A stretch of 64,000 nucleotides of DNA from Bacillus sp. OK048. GTDB taxonomy: Bacteria; Bacillota; Bacilli; Bacillales; Cytobacillaceae. The position numbers and the translations under genes are program-made. The notes beneath the pieces were generated by a model. The model was not told where the DNA came from. It saw nothing but the letters and a program-made list of their open reading frames with translations, and did no database searches. Every line of letters begins with the position of its first letter. Within the stretch, counting starts at the first letter, position 1. The stretch is from contig NZ_FNHN01000008.1 of the NCBI RefSeq assembly GCF_900103525.1, positions 186,001 through 250,000 of the forward strand. Reading direction: 5' to 3'. Below, in pieces: positions 30,660-39,423 of the stretch.

Positions 30660-30787
30660 TAATTTACTCCTCCTATCCGTGATATATATCTTACATTATT
30701 AACATATTTCAACAGCACCTTTTGGGTAACGGACAATCGCCTTCTTGAGAAAAATTAGGCTTATTACAGGGAAAGGACAATATCAGA

Positions 30788-31138
30788 ATGGATATCGATT
30801 TATTTACTTTTATTCTCTTAGCATTGGCAAGCTTTCGCTTAACCAGGTTAATTGTGTTTGATAAAATTACCCAGTTTATTCGTCAGCCGTTTTTTGATGA
30901 AATCAAAGAAGAAAATGAAGAAGGTATCATGGAGGTATTTTACCTGCCGAAACGTACACCAATAAAAAAATTCATTGGCGAGCTCCTAAGCTGTTATTGG
31001 TGTACTGGTGTGTGGATTTCGACAGCCGTTGTTGTTGGATTCCTTTTCTATCCAACTATATTTTTGCCCATCATGCTTGTGTTTGCAGTTGCAGGATTAG
31101 CAGCAATTTTAGAATCCATTCTTCAGCTCTGGTTATAA
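30788..31138 (+). CDS. yjcA: YjcA-like sporulation membrane protein (DUF1360)
   Basis: The 116-residue protein has an N-terminal hydrophobic segment with ASFRLTRLIVFDKITQFIR and a C-terminal pair of membrane helices containing CYWCTGVW, features of DUF1360. B. subtilis yjcA is sporulation-expressed and lies at this point. A start codon with agggaaagga upstream fits. Function unknown. Confidence 0.85.
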   Translation: MDIDLFTFILLALASFRLTRLIVFDKITQFIRQPFFDEIKEENEEGIMEVFYLPKRTPIKKFIGELLSCYWCTGVWISTAVVVGFLFYPTIFLPIMLVFAVAGLAAILESILQLWL

Positions 31139-31232
31139 AAAATAGCATAAAATAGTCGTTCGTTGAGACGAGTTATAATTTTTCCTCATATCCTATAAAT
31201 AGAAATAATAATGATGCAGGAGTGGATAAATA

Positions 31233-31334
31233 ATGAACATAGAAAATAAAAAAACTCAATCAACAAAGCCTTCGCTAACGAAAAAGACGACGAAGAAAAA
31301 AGGCTGCGGCTGCGGTAAAAAAACTCAAAGATAA
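31233..31334 (+). CDS. 33-residue Lys/Cys-rich peptide
   Basis: A short gene with a good ribosome binding site (caggagtgg) before the ATG encodes a very basic peptide ending KKKGCGCGKKTQR. It is followed by a hairpin terminator. I do not recognise a family. The GCGCG core between lysines, and its place among spore coat and SpoVA genes, suggest a small spore protein, but this is an inference. It could also be a spurious frame. Confidence 0.55.
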   Translation: MNIENKKTQSTKPSLTKKTTKKKGCGCGKKTQR

Positions 31335-31337
31335 TAA

Positions 31338-31372
31338 GGTAAACTGCCAGTATGGGTGGCAGTTTTTTTATT
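31338..31372 (+). terminator. Terminator after the 33-residue peptide gene
   Basis: The stem aaactgcca/tggcagttt has a gtatggg loop and seven T residues, supporting the small upstream gene as a real transcription unit. Confidence 0.85.
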
Positions 31373-31486
31373 GCCAAAATAAATAAAGTAACAAAACATA
31401 AGTCTTTGTAGTCATAATTTTGGTCAAACTCGAAAAAACTATAGTGTAGTGGTATTTCTATATTTCGGATAAGGGAAGGAAATGAA

Positions 31487-31957
31487 ATGGTCTACATACT
31501 TCGACTAATGATTGTAACGGCATGTGTATCCTTATTGGTCTCCTGCAGTCAGGGTAAAAACGTAAATGACAGCCAATTGGCGCTAATGAAAACGACCAAT
31601 CCTAACCCGATTGTTACAGAGAAGAATAACGGCGAGGACACCGTTAAAAAAATTGAAAGAGAAGTCAGCAGTTTTGATGAACTCTATGATGTGGCAGTAG
31701 TAAAAGGCAAAAAAGATACACTTGTTGTCTATAAAGTGAAGCATATGCAGCGTTTTAAGATGAAAAAGATTGAAAGGGACTTAACAAAACGGCTAGAAAA
31801 AAATTACCCAAAAGAAAACATTGCAGTGTCAAGTGACTATAAGATTTTTCTTGAAGCTGTTCGGTTAGTTGAGAGAAAGAATAAAGGAAAACTATCCGAA
31901 ATGAAGGCGGAGAAACGGCTTAATGAGATTATCAAAATGACATCTGATTTGAAGTAG
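31487..31957 (+). CDS. YhcN/YlaJ-family sporulation lipoprotein
   Basis: The 156-residue protein has a lipoprotein signal peptide with lipobox LLVSC (Cys20) and a C-terminal domain with DELYDVAVVKGKKDTLVVYKV, typical of YhcN/YlaJ spore lipoproteins. It is 15 bases before spoVAC, and such lipoproteins accompany SpoVA2-type operons. It probably sits in the spore inner membrane. The ribosome binding site is gggaagga. Confidence 0.82.
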   Translation: MVYILRLMIVTACVSLLVSCSQGKNVNDSQLALMKTTNPNPIVTEKNNGEDTVKKIEREVSSFDELYDVAVVKGKKDTLVVYKVKHMQRFKMKKIERDLTKRLEKNYPKENIAVSSDYKIFLEAVRLVERKNKGKLSEMKAEKRLNEIIKMTSDLK

Positions 31958-31972
31958 GAAGGGTTGGTTGAC

Positions 31973-32449
31973 ATGGCTAGCAAGCAAAAAAATATGACGC
32001 CACAGCAGCAGAAATATCAGCAGCTTCAACAAAAGCATGAACTGAAAAGACCAGTTCTAAAGAATTGCATAAAGGCCTTTTGGGTTGGCGGTTTGATTTG
32101 CGTTGTTGGTCAGGCTATAAGTTATTTATATATTTATTTTTTTGATTTTACAGAACAAAGTGTTGGTAATCCTACAGTGGCAACAATGGTGTTCTTATCA
32201 ATGCTATTAACAGGTTTCGGTGTATACGATCGCCTTGGACAGTTTGCAGGTGCTGGGAGTGCGGTGCCTGTCACCGGGTTTGGCAATGCCGTGATTTCTG
32301 CGGCAATCGAGCACAGGACGGAAGGGTTTGTATTAGGTGTTGGCGGAAATATGTTTAAGCTTGCTGGCTCGGTCATACTCTTTGGAGTATTCTCTGCGTT
32401 TGTTGTTGCACTCATTAAAACGTTACTGGGAATGTGGGGGGTTTTGTAA
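31973..32449 (+). CDS. spoVAC: Stage V sporulation protein SpoVAC
   Basis: SpoVAC is a mechanosensitive channel-like membrane subunit of the dipicolinic acid (DPA) transporter. The 158-residue protein has a hydrophilic N-terminus rich in Gln and Lys, then about four membrane segments, with the conserved LLTGFGVYDRLGQFAGAGSAVPVTGFGNAV. The start is the ATG at 31973, 9 bases from aggaaggg; TTG 31964 is too close. Its stop codon abuts the spoVAD start. Confidence 0.93.
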   Translation: MASKQKNMTPQQQKYQQLQQKHELKRPVLKNCIKAFWVGGLICVVGQAISYLYIYFFDFTEQSVGNPTVATMVFLSMLLTGFGVYDRLGQFAGAGSAVPVTGFGNAVISAAIEHRTEGFVLGVGGNMFKLAGSVILFGVFSAFVVALIKTLLGMWGVL

Positions 32450-33475
32450 TTGTTAAAAGGGCATCAGTCTTGGGTCTTTATGAACCGGCCAATGATAGCT
32501 GCAACAGGTGTTACCGGAGGTCCCTTTGAGGCGAATGGAAATTTAGCCAATGACTTTGATATTTTACATGAAGATTTATGGATGGGAATGGATTCGTACG
32601 AAAAGGCACAACGAGTGCTGCTTGAAGAAGCAATAAGAACAACATTAGCCAAAGCTAAAATGGAGAAAGAGAAAATTGAATTTTTATTTGCTGGAGATTT
32701 AATCAATCAAATCACACCTACGAGCTTTGCTGCAAGGACGATGCAAATCCCTTATTTCGGACTTTTTGGAGCATGCTCTACATCAATGGAAGGTTTGGCG
32801 TTAGCCTCCTTTGTTGTCAATTACCAAGGGGCAAGAAACGTCTTGACAGGAGCCGCAAGCCACAATGCAGCTACTGAAAAACAATTTCGTTATCCAACAG
32901 AGTATGGAGGTCAGAAGCCTCCTACTGCACAATGGACAGTTACAGGTGCTGGGGTAGCATTGGTTACTCAAAATAGTCCCGGACAACAGGAGCCTGTCAC
33001 GACATCGGCAACAATTGGAAAAGTGATTGACATGGGATTGTCTGATCCGTTTAATATGGGCGGTGCTATGGCACCTGCAGCGGCGGATACGATTATGGCT
33101 CATTTCAGGGATATGGAATTAGATCCATCCTACTATGATTTAATTATTACAGGTGATTTAGGCAGAATCGGCCATGATACCACCTTTGAATTATTAGGCA
33201 AGAGCGGACTTAAATTAGAACGGAAACAATTCCAGGATTGCGGGCTATTATTATATAAGGACGACCAGCCTGTTCAAGCGGGGGCAAGTGGTGCTGGGTG
33301 TTCGGCTACAGTAGTATATGGTCATTTGTTGAACCAGATGAAGAAGGGAATGTATAAGCGAATTCTAGTTGTTGCAACCGGAGCATTGTTGTCACCGCTA
33401 AGTTTTCAGCAAAAAGAATCGATACCTTGTATTGCACATGCAGTGGCTATTGAGATGAATGAAGAGGGAAGGTAA
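32450..33475 (+). CDS. spoVAD: Stage V sporulation protein SpoVAD
   Basis: SpoVAD is the peripheral DPA-binding subunit with a thiolase-like fold. The 341-residue protein starts with TTG immediately after the spoVAC stop, behind gtggggg. It shows the strongly conserved [56 protein letters not shown] and [16 protein letters not shown]. Downstream, spoVAEb starts 4 bases after its stop. Confidence 0.95.
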   Translation: MLKGHQSWVFMNRPMIAATGVTGGPFEANGNLANDFDILHEDLWMGMDSYEKAQRVLLEEAIRTTLAKAKMEKEKIEFLFAGDLINQITPTSFAARTMQIPYFGLFGACSTSMEGLALASFVVNYQGARNVLTGAASHNAATEKQFRYPTEYGGQKPPTAQWTVTGAGVALVTQNSPGQQEPVTTSATIGKVIDMGLSDPFNMGGAMAPAAADTIMAHFRDMELDPSYYDLIITGDLGRIGHDTTFELLGKSGLKLERKQFQDCGLLLYKDDQPVQAGASGAGCSATVVYGHLLNQMKKGMYKRILVVATGALLSPLSFQQKESIPCIAHAVAIEMNEEGR

Positions 33476-33479
33476 TACT

Positions 33480-33836
33480 ATGTTAGCAATGTTTTTTTGG
33501 GCATTTGTGGTTGGCGGAATAATATGTGTGATCGGACAACTGTTATTCGATGTTGCTAAGCTAACACCTGGTCACACTCTAAGTTTGCTGGTAGTAGCAG
33601 GAGCCGTTTTAGATGGATTTGGTCTGTATGAACCACTGGTGGATTTTGCTGGTGCAGGAGCAACGATTCCAATCACAAGCTTTGGAAATTCATTAGTGCA
33701 CGGCGCCATGCAGGATGCAGAAAAGCATGGTTTGATTGGAGTATTAACTGGGATGTTCCAAGTTACAAGTTCTGGTATATCTGCCGCCATTATTTTTGGA
33801 TTTATCGGTGCATTAATCTTTAAACCAAAGGGATAA
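33480..33836 (+). CDS. spoVAEb: Stage V sporulation protein SpoVAEb
   Basis: The 118-residue membrane protein has four hydrophobic segments and the conserved [34 protein letters not shown]. It is a membrane subunit of the DPA channel, sharing the GFGxYxxxxxFAGAG core with SpoVAC. The start is the ATG at 33480. It ends the four-gene set of lipoprotein, spoVAC, spoVAD and spoVAEb. Confidence 0.93.
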   Translation: MLAMFFWAFVVGGIICVIGQLLFDVAKLTPGHTLSLLVVAGAVLDGFGLYEPLVDFAGAGATIPITSFGNSLVHGAMQDAEKHGLIGVLTGMFQVTSSGISAAIIFGFIGALIFKPKG

Positions 33837-33935
33837 AAAAAATTCAAAGGTTGTCCTTAGAGTAGCGCCTAGTACACTTTGATGCTAAATCTCATATGTT
33901 ATTAATGAGACTTACCCAAAGTGAGGTGACACTTT

Positions 33936-34073
33936 ATGTTCGGTGGATATGGTGGATATGGCGGCTGTGGCTACGGTGGTGGATATGGCGGCGGATATGG
34001 CGGCGGTTCAACTTTTGTTTTAATCGTCGTATTATTCATTCTTTTAATCATTGTCGGTGCTAGCTTCTTTTAA
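33936..34073 (+). CDS. yjcZ: YjcZ family sporulation protein
   Basis: This 45-residue protein has a Gly/Tyr-rich N-terminus ([20 protein letters not shown]) and a single C-terminal transmembrane segment ([19 protein letters not shown]), the classic YjcZ/YtpD-type sporulation peptide. The ribosome binding site is gaggtg. The 3' end, including the stop, lies in a 26-base tandem duplication. Confidence 0.9.
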   Translation: MFGGYGGYGGCGYGGGYGGGYGGGSTFVLIVVLFILLIIVGASFF

Positions 34074-34093
34074 TCATTGTCGGTGCAAGCTTT
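34042..34093 (+). repeat. 26-base tandem duplication at the yjcZ stop codon
   Basis: Two near-identical 26-base units beginning TTTTAATCATTGTCGGTGC start at 34042 and 34068. The first encodes the last residues of YjcZ; the second starts at the stop codon and is not translated because 26 is not a multiple of three. Confidence 0.85.
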
Positions 34094-34233
34094 TCATAAA
34101 AAAATGCAAAGCTTGCAGCGAAAGAAAGGTTGGCCATATCAGTGGCCAGCCTTTTTCTTTTAGGCATTCCTTTCACATTTTTCATCTTCCTTCATACACT
34201 ATCAGTAGTTTATGAAGGAGCGTGAAATATACT

Positions 34234-34488
34234 ATGGATAATGGTTTTTTTAAAAACGTCGAAAAGAAAACGGGCGTTAATATGAAGGATATTTTTGATC
34301 TAGCTAATTCCTTGCAAAATGCAAATTTTAAAGATGAAAAGACAGTTCGCAATGTTATCAGACGCGTTTCACAGATTGCGAATAAGCCTGTTAATCAAGA
34401 AACGGAAGATAAAATTGTCCAATCAATTGTTGCTGATGGAAAGCAGCTTGATTTTAGTACGATATCAAAAATGATTAATAAGAAATAA
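34234..34488 (+). CDS. spoVIF: Stage VI sporulation protein F
   Basis: SpoVIF (YjcC) acts in the mother cell on coat assembly, promoting GerE-dependent expression in B. subtilis. The 84-residue protein reads MDNGFFKNVEKKTGVNMKDIFDLANSLQNANFKDEKTVR, closely matching the family. The start is the ATG at 34234; the aaggag site is about 13 bases upstream. GTG 34222 would sit only one base from it. A terminator shared with yjcD follows. Confidence 0.93.
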   Translation: MDNGFFKNVEKKTGVNMKDIFDLANSLQNANFKDEKTVRNVIRRVSQIANKPVNQETEDKIVQSIVADGKQLDFSTISKMINKK

Positions 34489-34489
34489 A

Positions 34490-34528
34490 ATAAATGGCCT
34501 ACTTCCACATTGGAAATAGGCCATTAAC
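34490..34528. terminator. Terminator between spoVIF and yjcD
   Basis: The stem aatggccta/taggccatt with a 15-base loop lies between convergent genes. Confidence 0.75.
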
Positions 34529-34529
34529 T

Positions 34530-36812
34530 TTATTTCTTCTTTTTCGTTAAAGGTGTTAAAAACCGAGTCGGATATGCTTTTTTTCCTCTTCGATTCTGGG
34601 GAACTGAAATTAGCAGTTCATGTTTTGCACGAGTCATTGCTACATAAAAGAGTCTTCTTTCTTCTTCAAGTGCAGTAAAATCACCATTCCTACTGCTATC
34701 TAATGCATAATCATGCGGTAGACTGCCGTCTACTGACCCAATGATATACACATTTTTATACTCCAAACCCTTTGCACGGTGAATGGTACTTAGGCTGATC
34801 GCTTCAGAAAAATGCTTGCTTAAATTTTTAATTTCTTTATTCATCGCTGACATATGTTCTGCATGTGACAATAAAGCTTGAATACTATCAAAGCTTTTTG
34901 CTGCAACTTTTAAGTCTTTTAAATCATCAGAGCCTTTATCTTGTTGATTCGATTCATTACCTCTTTTTTTCAAAAAGTCGAGGAAACCTAATTCCTTTTC
35001 AATGGTTTCAATGGCCTTAAGGGGAAAGGAATATTTTAATGAACGGATAAGTTGTACGGCTTTCTTTACTTTCTTTTCTTGAAAAGCATGTTTTGTTTTT
35101 ACATATGAAAGCGCCTCAAGGTAGGTACAATCTTTTAGAATGCTTTCAGCCTTTAAATCTTTTAGTACCGTCTGCTTTAAAAATAAAATAGGTAAAATAT
35201 CAGATAAAGCCTGATGATCATCCTCATGTTTGCTTATTTTTAGAAACGAAAGAACACTTTTTACAATACGTCGTTCATAAAATGCTTCTGAATCTATATC
35301 AATTTTAAAAGGCAGGTTTGAACTTGCTAATCGCTCAAATATTGCCCGTGAACTAGCATTCGTCCGATATAATACCGCAAAATCAGATGGATTTGCACCT
35401 TGGACAATTTTTTCTTGGATATCGGTTACAATCAAGGTTGCTTCCTCCTCCTCATCATAGGGAAAGAAAAGAATAGGAGGTGTTTTTGATTCAAATTGTG
35501 CGTGCATTTTTTTGCTTCTTCTAATTTTGTTTTTTGAAATCATTTCATTGGCCACTGAGACAATTTCATGTGATGAACGATAATTTTGTTCGAGTGAAAC
35601 CATCTTTGCGTATGGAAAATCCTTTTCAAATTCCAGCAAATAGCGTGGATCACTGCCTCGAAAAGAATAAATCGCTTGATCATCATCCCCAACTGCACAG
35701 ACATTTTTATGTTTGCCAGAGAGTAGTTTGATCAGCTCATACTGCACTTTGTTAATATCTTGAAATTCATCAATAAGAAAATAATGAAAGCGATTTTGAT
35801 ATAGTTCGAGCAGAGTTGGGGTAGAAATCAGTAGCTGATAGCAGCCAATCAACATATCGTCAAAATCAAAAAGACCTTGTTGGTTTTTATATTCCTCATA
35901 TTTTTTATAAAGGAAAGCAGCTTTTTCTTCCCAATCAGATGCAGGTTTTACTTCATGTGGAAAAAGTAACGAGTTCTTCCAAAAGCCAATTTGCTGAAGA
36001 GCTAAATCATAGGCAAATTCTTTTTCAGATAACTCGAGTTCCTTTCCTGCTTCTTTTAAAATCTTATCGCGTTGCCAATCCTTTTTCAAAAGACGATCCG
36101 AGGACCAATTTCTCCCCTCATGGAACATAAGAATTCGATAAAAAATGCTATGGAAGGTGCCTGTCACCACCTTGTTTATTTGATCCTTTTTCATCTCGGG
36201 ATAGGAAAGCAAACGATTTTTCATTTCACCTGCAGCTTTTGATGTAAAGGTGACGAGCATGACTGTGCGAGGATCAATTTTTTTTACATCGAGCATATAG
36301 GCTGTCCTTGCAGTTAGTACTCTTGTTTTACCACTTCCAGCACCCGCTAGGACTAATAGTGAGCCTTCCGTTTCGACAACAGCGGCTGCCTGACTTTTAT
36401 CTAGAATGACGCCATTTGCTGCCAGCTTCCCTAAATAGGAGTCTTGTTCAAGATGGTTAGTACGTTCAGTTTTTTTAAATGAAGTAGGGCATTCTAACGT
36501 TTTTGCTGGGCGAAATAAACTAGTGCTTTTGGGTGTATTGATCAGTGTTCTTCCTTGGGGAATACGAAATCCATTTCGCTCAACAAAAACAGGTTCAATG
36601 TTTTCAATAACTGGTTCCGGGCATGATTTATCCGGAGAATTTATATGATAGAAATGTGGTGTTTCTTGAATTCCAAGTAATAAACGCACTTTTTCTTTGC
36701 AAATCGGGCAAGTTAACTCTCCATTTTTACCCTGCATATATATTCGTTGATATTGTTCTCTCGCTACTTGATCGAGAATTACCCTTTGATTTTGATTCAT
36801 AGCAGATTTCAT
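34530..36812 (-). CDS. yjcD: UvrD/Rep-type helicase YjcD
   Basis: This superfamily 1A DNA helicase of 760 residues shows Walker A AGAGSGKT (156-163), motif II DEFQDIN, the motif III region GDDDQAIYSFRGSDPR, motif V SLSTIHRAKGLEYKNVYI and motif VI LFYVAMTRAKHELLIS. A distinct N-terminal extension carries C35-P-I-C38 ... H53-F-Y-H56 with Cys64 just after, a putative zinc knuckle with the same spacing as in CoiA. B. subtilis YjcD has nearly the same length and the same neighbours. Its role is probably DNA repair or recombination. Confidence 0.93.
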   Translation of the reverse strand: MKSAMNQNQRVILDQVAREQYQRIYMQGKNGELTCPICKEKVRLLLGIQETPHFYHINSPDKSCPEPVIENIEPVFVERNGFRIPQGRTLINTPKSTSLFRPAKTLECPTSFKKTERTNHLEQDSYLGKLAANGVILDKSQAAAVVETEGSLLVLAGAGSGKTRVLTARTAYMLDVKKIDPRTVMLVTFTSKAAGEMKNRLLSYPEMKKDQINKVVTGTFHSIFYRILMFHEGRNWSSDRLLKKDWQRDKILKEAGKELELSEKEFAYDLALQQIGFWKNSLLFPHEVKPASDWEEKAAFLYKKYEEYKNQQGLFDFDDMLIGCYQLLISTPTLLELYQNRFHYFLIDEFQDINKVQYELIKLLSGKHKNVCAVGDDDQAIYSFRGSDPRYLLEFEKDFPYAKMVSLEQNYRSSHEIVSVANEMISKNKIRRSKKMHAQFESKTPPILFFPYDEEEEATLIVTDIQEKIVQGANPSDFAVLYRTNASSRAIFERLASSNLPFKIDIDSEAFYERRIVKSVLSFLKISKHEDDHQALSDILPILFLKQTVLKDLKAESILKDCTYLEALSYVKTKHAFQEKKVKKAVQLIRSLKYSFPLKAIETIEKELGFLDFLKKRGNESNQQDKGSDDLKDLKVAAKSFDSIQALLSHAEHMSAMNKEIKNLSKHFSEAISLSTIHRAKGLEYKNVYIIGSVDGSLPHDYALDSSRNGDFTALEEERRLFYVAMTRAKHELLISVPQNRRGKKAYPTRFLTPLTKKKK

Positions 36813-36900
36813 TTTTTAGCCTCTTTTTTCAAAAAATACGACAAACTACATCATAACAAAATTGGTGCAAATCGAAAAGTGCCCGATCGTTCAAGGAAAT

Positions 36901-36934
36901 ACAAAAAGCACTTGCCTCACGAAGGCAAGTGCTT
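36901..36934 (-). terminator. Terminator after yjcF
   Basis: On the minus strand, the stem aagcacttgcct/aggcaagtgctt is followed by TTTTTG, ending the yjcG-yjcF transcript. Confidence 0.85.
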
Positions 36935-36938
36935 GGAT

Positions 36939-37361
36939 TTAAATATTTTTTATCATAGTTTTATGAGGAATGCCTGCATCTAAAAATTCCTCCGAAACGA
37001 CCTCATACCCAAGACGAGCGTAAAATGGAATGGCATGAGTCTGAGCATTTAACTTTAATTTATGTAGCCCTTTTGCTAAGGCATAAGCCTCAATTTCCTC
37101 CATCAATGCTTTACCAGAACCAGTTTTTCTAGCTTCTTTTAACACACAAATTCGTTCTACTTTCCCATATCCATCAACAATTCGAAAGCGGCCTGCAGCA
37201 ATTGGTCTGCCTTCCAAGTAGGCTGCAAAATGGGTAGCTTCATTCTCTAACTCATCAATTTCTTCTTCTTCAGGGACATTTTGTTCATCGATGAAAACCG
37301 TTCTTCTAACAGAAAAGGCATCTTGTAATTCTTTTTCATTTTCTACAATTTTTACATTCAC
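36939..37361 (-). CDS. yjcF: GNAT-family acetyltransferase YjcF
   Basis: The 140-residue GNAT protein has FVDEQNVPEEEEIDELENEATHF near the N-terminus and the acetyl-CoA site VLKEARKTGSGKALMEEIEAYA (R-x2-G-x-G/A). It matches the YjcF family of ElaA-like acetyltransferases. The substrate is unknown. It is 6 bases after yjcG, so the two are co-transcribed. Confidence 0.9.
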   Translation of the reverse strand: MNVKIVENEKELQDAFSVRRTVFIDEQNVPEEEEIDELENEATHFAAYLEGRPIAAGRFRIVDGYGKVERICVLKEARKTGSGKALMEEIEAYALAKGLHKLKLNAQTHAIPFYARLGYEVVSEEFLDAGIPHKTMIKNI

Positions 37362-37367
37362 AATCCA

Positions 37368-37880
37368 TTATTCCTTCCCGAGGCGAAATGTTTCATATAC
37401 CGTCCAAGAACCATTATCTAATTGATACAGTAAATGGAAGCGGTCAATCGTTTCTTCATGGTCAAATCTTTTCATCCGCAACGAGCCGTAAACATCAGAA
37501 TGCTCATCACTGGATAGTTTTTGACCAATCGTTATATGTGGAACAAAGGCATAATCTAAACTTTGCTCACTAATTTCTTGGTTAATTTCATTATGCAATT
37601 TATTTAATTCTTTAGTAGGTTCAATTTTAAAGTAAATAACATTATTTACTGGCTGGAAAGAACTGATTTTCAATGTTTTTAACCGGAATTCATTATTATT
37701 TTTTGCTATTTGCCTTAATTTATCTGCAAAATTTACTACTTCCTCTTCGTTGGCTTCAAATCCATTTTTCAACGTTAGATGTGGAGTAATAAGCGAATAA
37801 TGCGGGTCATACCGTTTTCGAAAAGAATTTGCTAAATCTTGTAGTTTTTTTGATGGAAAAATGACAACCCCAAATTTCAT
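37368..37880 (-). CDS. yjcG: 2H-family phosphoesterase YjcG
   Basis: The 170-residue protein of the 2'-5' RNA ligase/2H phosphoesterase superfamily has both catalytic histidine motifs, HLTL (in [12 protein letters not shown]) and HITI (in [11 protein letters not shown]). The start is the ATG at 37880 behind a perfect ggaggtaag; the frame extending to 38033 has no such site. The substrate is unknown. Confidence 0.9.
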   Translation of the reverse strand: MKFGVVIFPSKKLQDLANSFRKRYDPHYSLITPHLTLKNGFEANEEEVVNFADKLRQIAKNNNEFRLKTLKISSFQPVNNVIYFKIEPTKELNKLHNEINQEISEQSLDYAFVPHITIGQKLSSDEHSDVYGSLRMKRFDHEETIDRFHLLYQLDNGSWTVYETFRLGKE

Positions 37881-37981
37881 AGATCTTACCTCCATTTTTC
37901 TAAAATTTTCATGTATGAGGTGAGTGCTTTCGATGATCTTCATGATATTATAACAAATATTCAAAAAATATGAAATGATAG

Positions 37982-38704
37982 TTAAAACAGCATCTTTAGT
38001 GCTCTTTTTAAATCGGGTTGCCAATGGGTCCAAGTATGGCCGCCGTTGAATTCATCATAGAAATATGTAAAGGATTTGTTTGTAATGATTTCTGAAAGCT
38101 TGCGGTTTGGCTTTAGGAAGTCGCTTATTTTGCCGCTAGTGGTTTGGACTTCTGTTTCTTGGTTTCCAACGATATGATATATTTCTAAAAGATCTGGTTC
38201 TGTAAAGCTTTCGACCAATCCAATTACCTTTTCATCAACATATGGTGATTGCAGCAGCACTTTTCCAAAGCTGTGCGGATATTGGAGTGCAGTCATTAAC
38301 GATATGGTTGCTCCCAGTGAGTCACCGATTAGCGCTCTTGTAGAGCCCATGTGATAGGTTGGAAACTCATTATCTAGGAACGGTACTAATTCATGTGCTA
38401 AAAAGCGAATGTATGGTTGATGTTGATCACCATCAGGGTGGTATTTCCTGCGGCGATCCGCTACGTCCTTATAGGGTATCCCAACAATGATTAAATTTTC
38501 AATTTTTCGTTCATAAAGGTACTCATCTGCTAAACGGCCAATTCTACCAAGTTGAAAATAATCGCGGCCATCCTGGGCAATTAACAGTGAATATTTGAAT
38601 AATGGTGAGAAATTTGCTGGTAAATAGACAAGAAGAAGCACTTCTTCCCCTAGTTCACTGCTCTGTATAGTAAGTTCTTTTATCGTGCCTTTTGGTATCT
38701 CCAT
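37982..38704 (-). CDS. yjcH: Esterase-like alpha/beta hydrolase YjcH
   Basis: The 240-residue alpha/beta hydrolase of the putative esterase (enterochelin esterase D-like) family has the nucleophile elbow GDSLG in [15 protein letters not shown], an early [15 protein letters not shown], and a late [12 protein letters not shown] with the catalytic His. It has no signal peptide. It is syntenic with B. subtilis yjcH. Confidence 0.9.
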   Translation of the reverse strand: MEIPKGTIKELTIQSSELGEEVLLLVYLPANFSPLFKYSLLIAQDGRDYFQLGRIGRLADEYLYERKIENLIIVGIPYKDVADRRRKYHPDGDQHQPYIRFLAHELVPFLDNEFPTYHMGSTRALIGDSLGATISLMTALQYPHSFGKVLLQSPYVDEKVIGLVESFTEPDLLEIYHIVGNQETEVQTTSGKISDFLKPNRKLSEIITNKSFTYFYDEFNGGHTWTHWQPDLKRALKMLF

Positions 38705-38800
38705 GTGAAAATTCCCCCAATGTTAGTTGGATACAACTGCATTTTATCATAACTGTAATGGAATTGCTCAATTGGAAAGGGGAGCATAGTAGAAGGTGAT

Positions 38801-39025
38801 TTAATGAAGGAATTGGTCCTTTAAACGGTTATTTGGCATAATGGATAAGATATTTTCCCGGCGAAAGGTACGAATCTGTTTTCGGAGCAGACAATAAGCA
38901 CGAATGTACTCATCATTGACTTCTTTCACAAGTAATTTGCGCTGTGAAATATGCTGGTCTTCCGATAGGTAAATCATCTCTAACGGAAAATTCTCTCCAA
39001 TTGAACGTAATAAAAGCCCATCCAT
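38801..39025 (-). CDS. Small protein with WYL-like C-terminal pattern
   Basis: A 74-residue protein starts at the ATG at 39025 with aaaggcggg upstream. The sequence MDGLLLRSIGENFPLEMIYLSEDQHISQRKL...YIRAYCLLRKQIRTFRRENIL resembles the tail of WYL domains, where ligand-binding regulators end in a Y/F-R-x-F-R-x-D-R-I-like stretch. No DNA-binding part is present. It is a conserved type of small Bacillus protein; function unknown. Confidence 0.65.
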   Translation of the reverse strand: MDGLLLRSIGENFPLEMIYLSEDQHISQRKLLVKEVNDEYIRAYCLLRKQIRTFRRENILSIMPNNRLKDQFLH

Positions 39026-39119
39026 GTAAATCCCGCCTTTCTTTATCATATTATCATTATATCCGAACGTTTGTTCTTTATTCAATTTATTTAAGAATGT
39101 GCGTTCTTTTTTAAAACTA

Positions 39120-39147
39120 TTGACTTTTTTTAATTTTTTACTATAAT
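39120..39147 (+). promoter_or_regulatory. Promoter of tRNA-Val
   Basis: TTGACT (39120-39125) and TATAAT (39142-39147) are separated by 16 bases, and the tRNA begins 19 bases downstream. Confidence 0.75.
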
Positions 39148-39166
39148 TATATTTGTAGCTTAATTC

Positions 39167-39238
39167 GACTTGTTAGCTCAGTGGGAGAGCACTTCCTTGA
39201 CAGGGAAGGGGTCGTGGGTTCGAATCCCTCACAGGTCA
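39167..39238 (+). tRNA. tRNA-Val (anticodon GAC)
   Basis: A 72-base cloverleaf folds here: acceptor GACTTGT/ACAGGTC, D arm with TTAGCTCAGTGGGAGAGC, anticodon stem CTTCC/GGAAG with loop TTGACAG (anticodon GAC), and T arm GTGGGTTCGAATCCCTC. The discriminator is A, and CCA is not encoded. It reads GUC/GUU valine codons. A strong promoter and a terminator flank it, so it is a single-gene unit. Confidence 0.95.
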
Positions 39239-39245
39239 TTAAATT

Positions 39246-39282
39246 AAAAAATCCTAACATCTAAATGATGTTAGGATTTTTT
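39246..39282 (+). terminator. Terminator after tRNA-Val
   Basis: The stem aaaaatcctaacat/atgttaggattttt is followed by a T-run. A second inverted repeat, aagggtcag/ctgaccctt at 39290-39321, follows closely and may be a back-up terminator or a leader hairpin for the next gene. Confidence 0.88.
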
Positions 39283-39423
39283 CTTTATTAAAGGGTCAGT
39301 CTCCTTAGGGGGCTGACCCTTTCTACGTCTCTAGCCCTAATTGAAAATCAAGCTCAGGCTCAATTATATGAAGCTTAGAAAAAAGGTAAGATGATATCAA
39401 GAAAGACAAAGGAGGAAAACAAA

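Noticed and set aside
30277..30702. 141-residue open frame antisense to cotZ
   Set aside because: It is the complement of a clear cysteine-rich coat gene and has no ribosome binding site.
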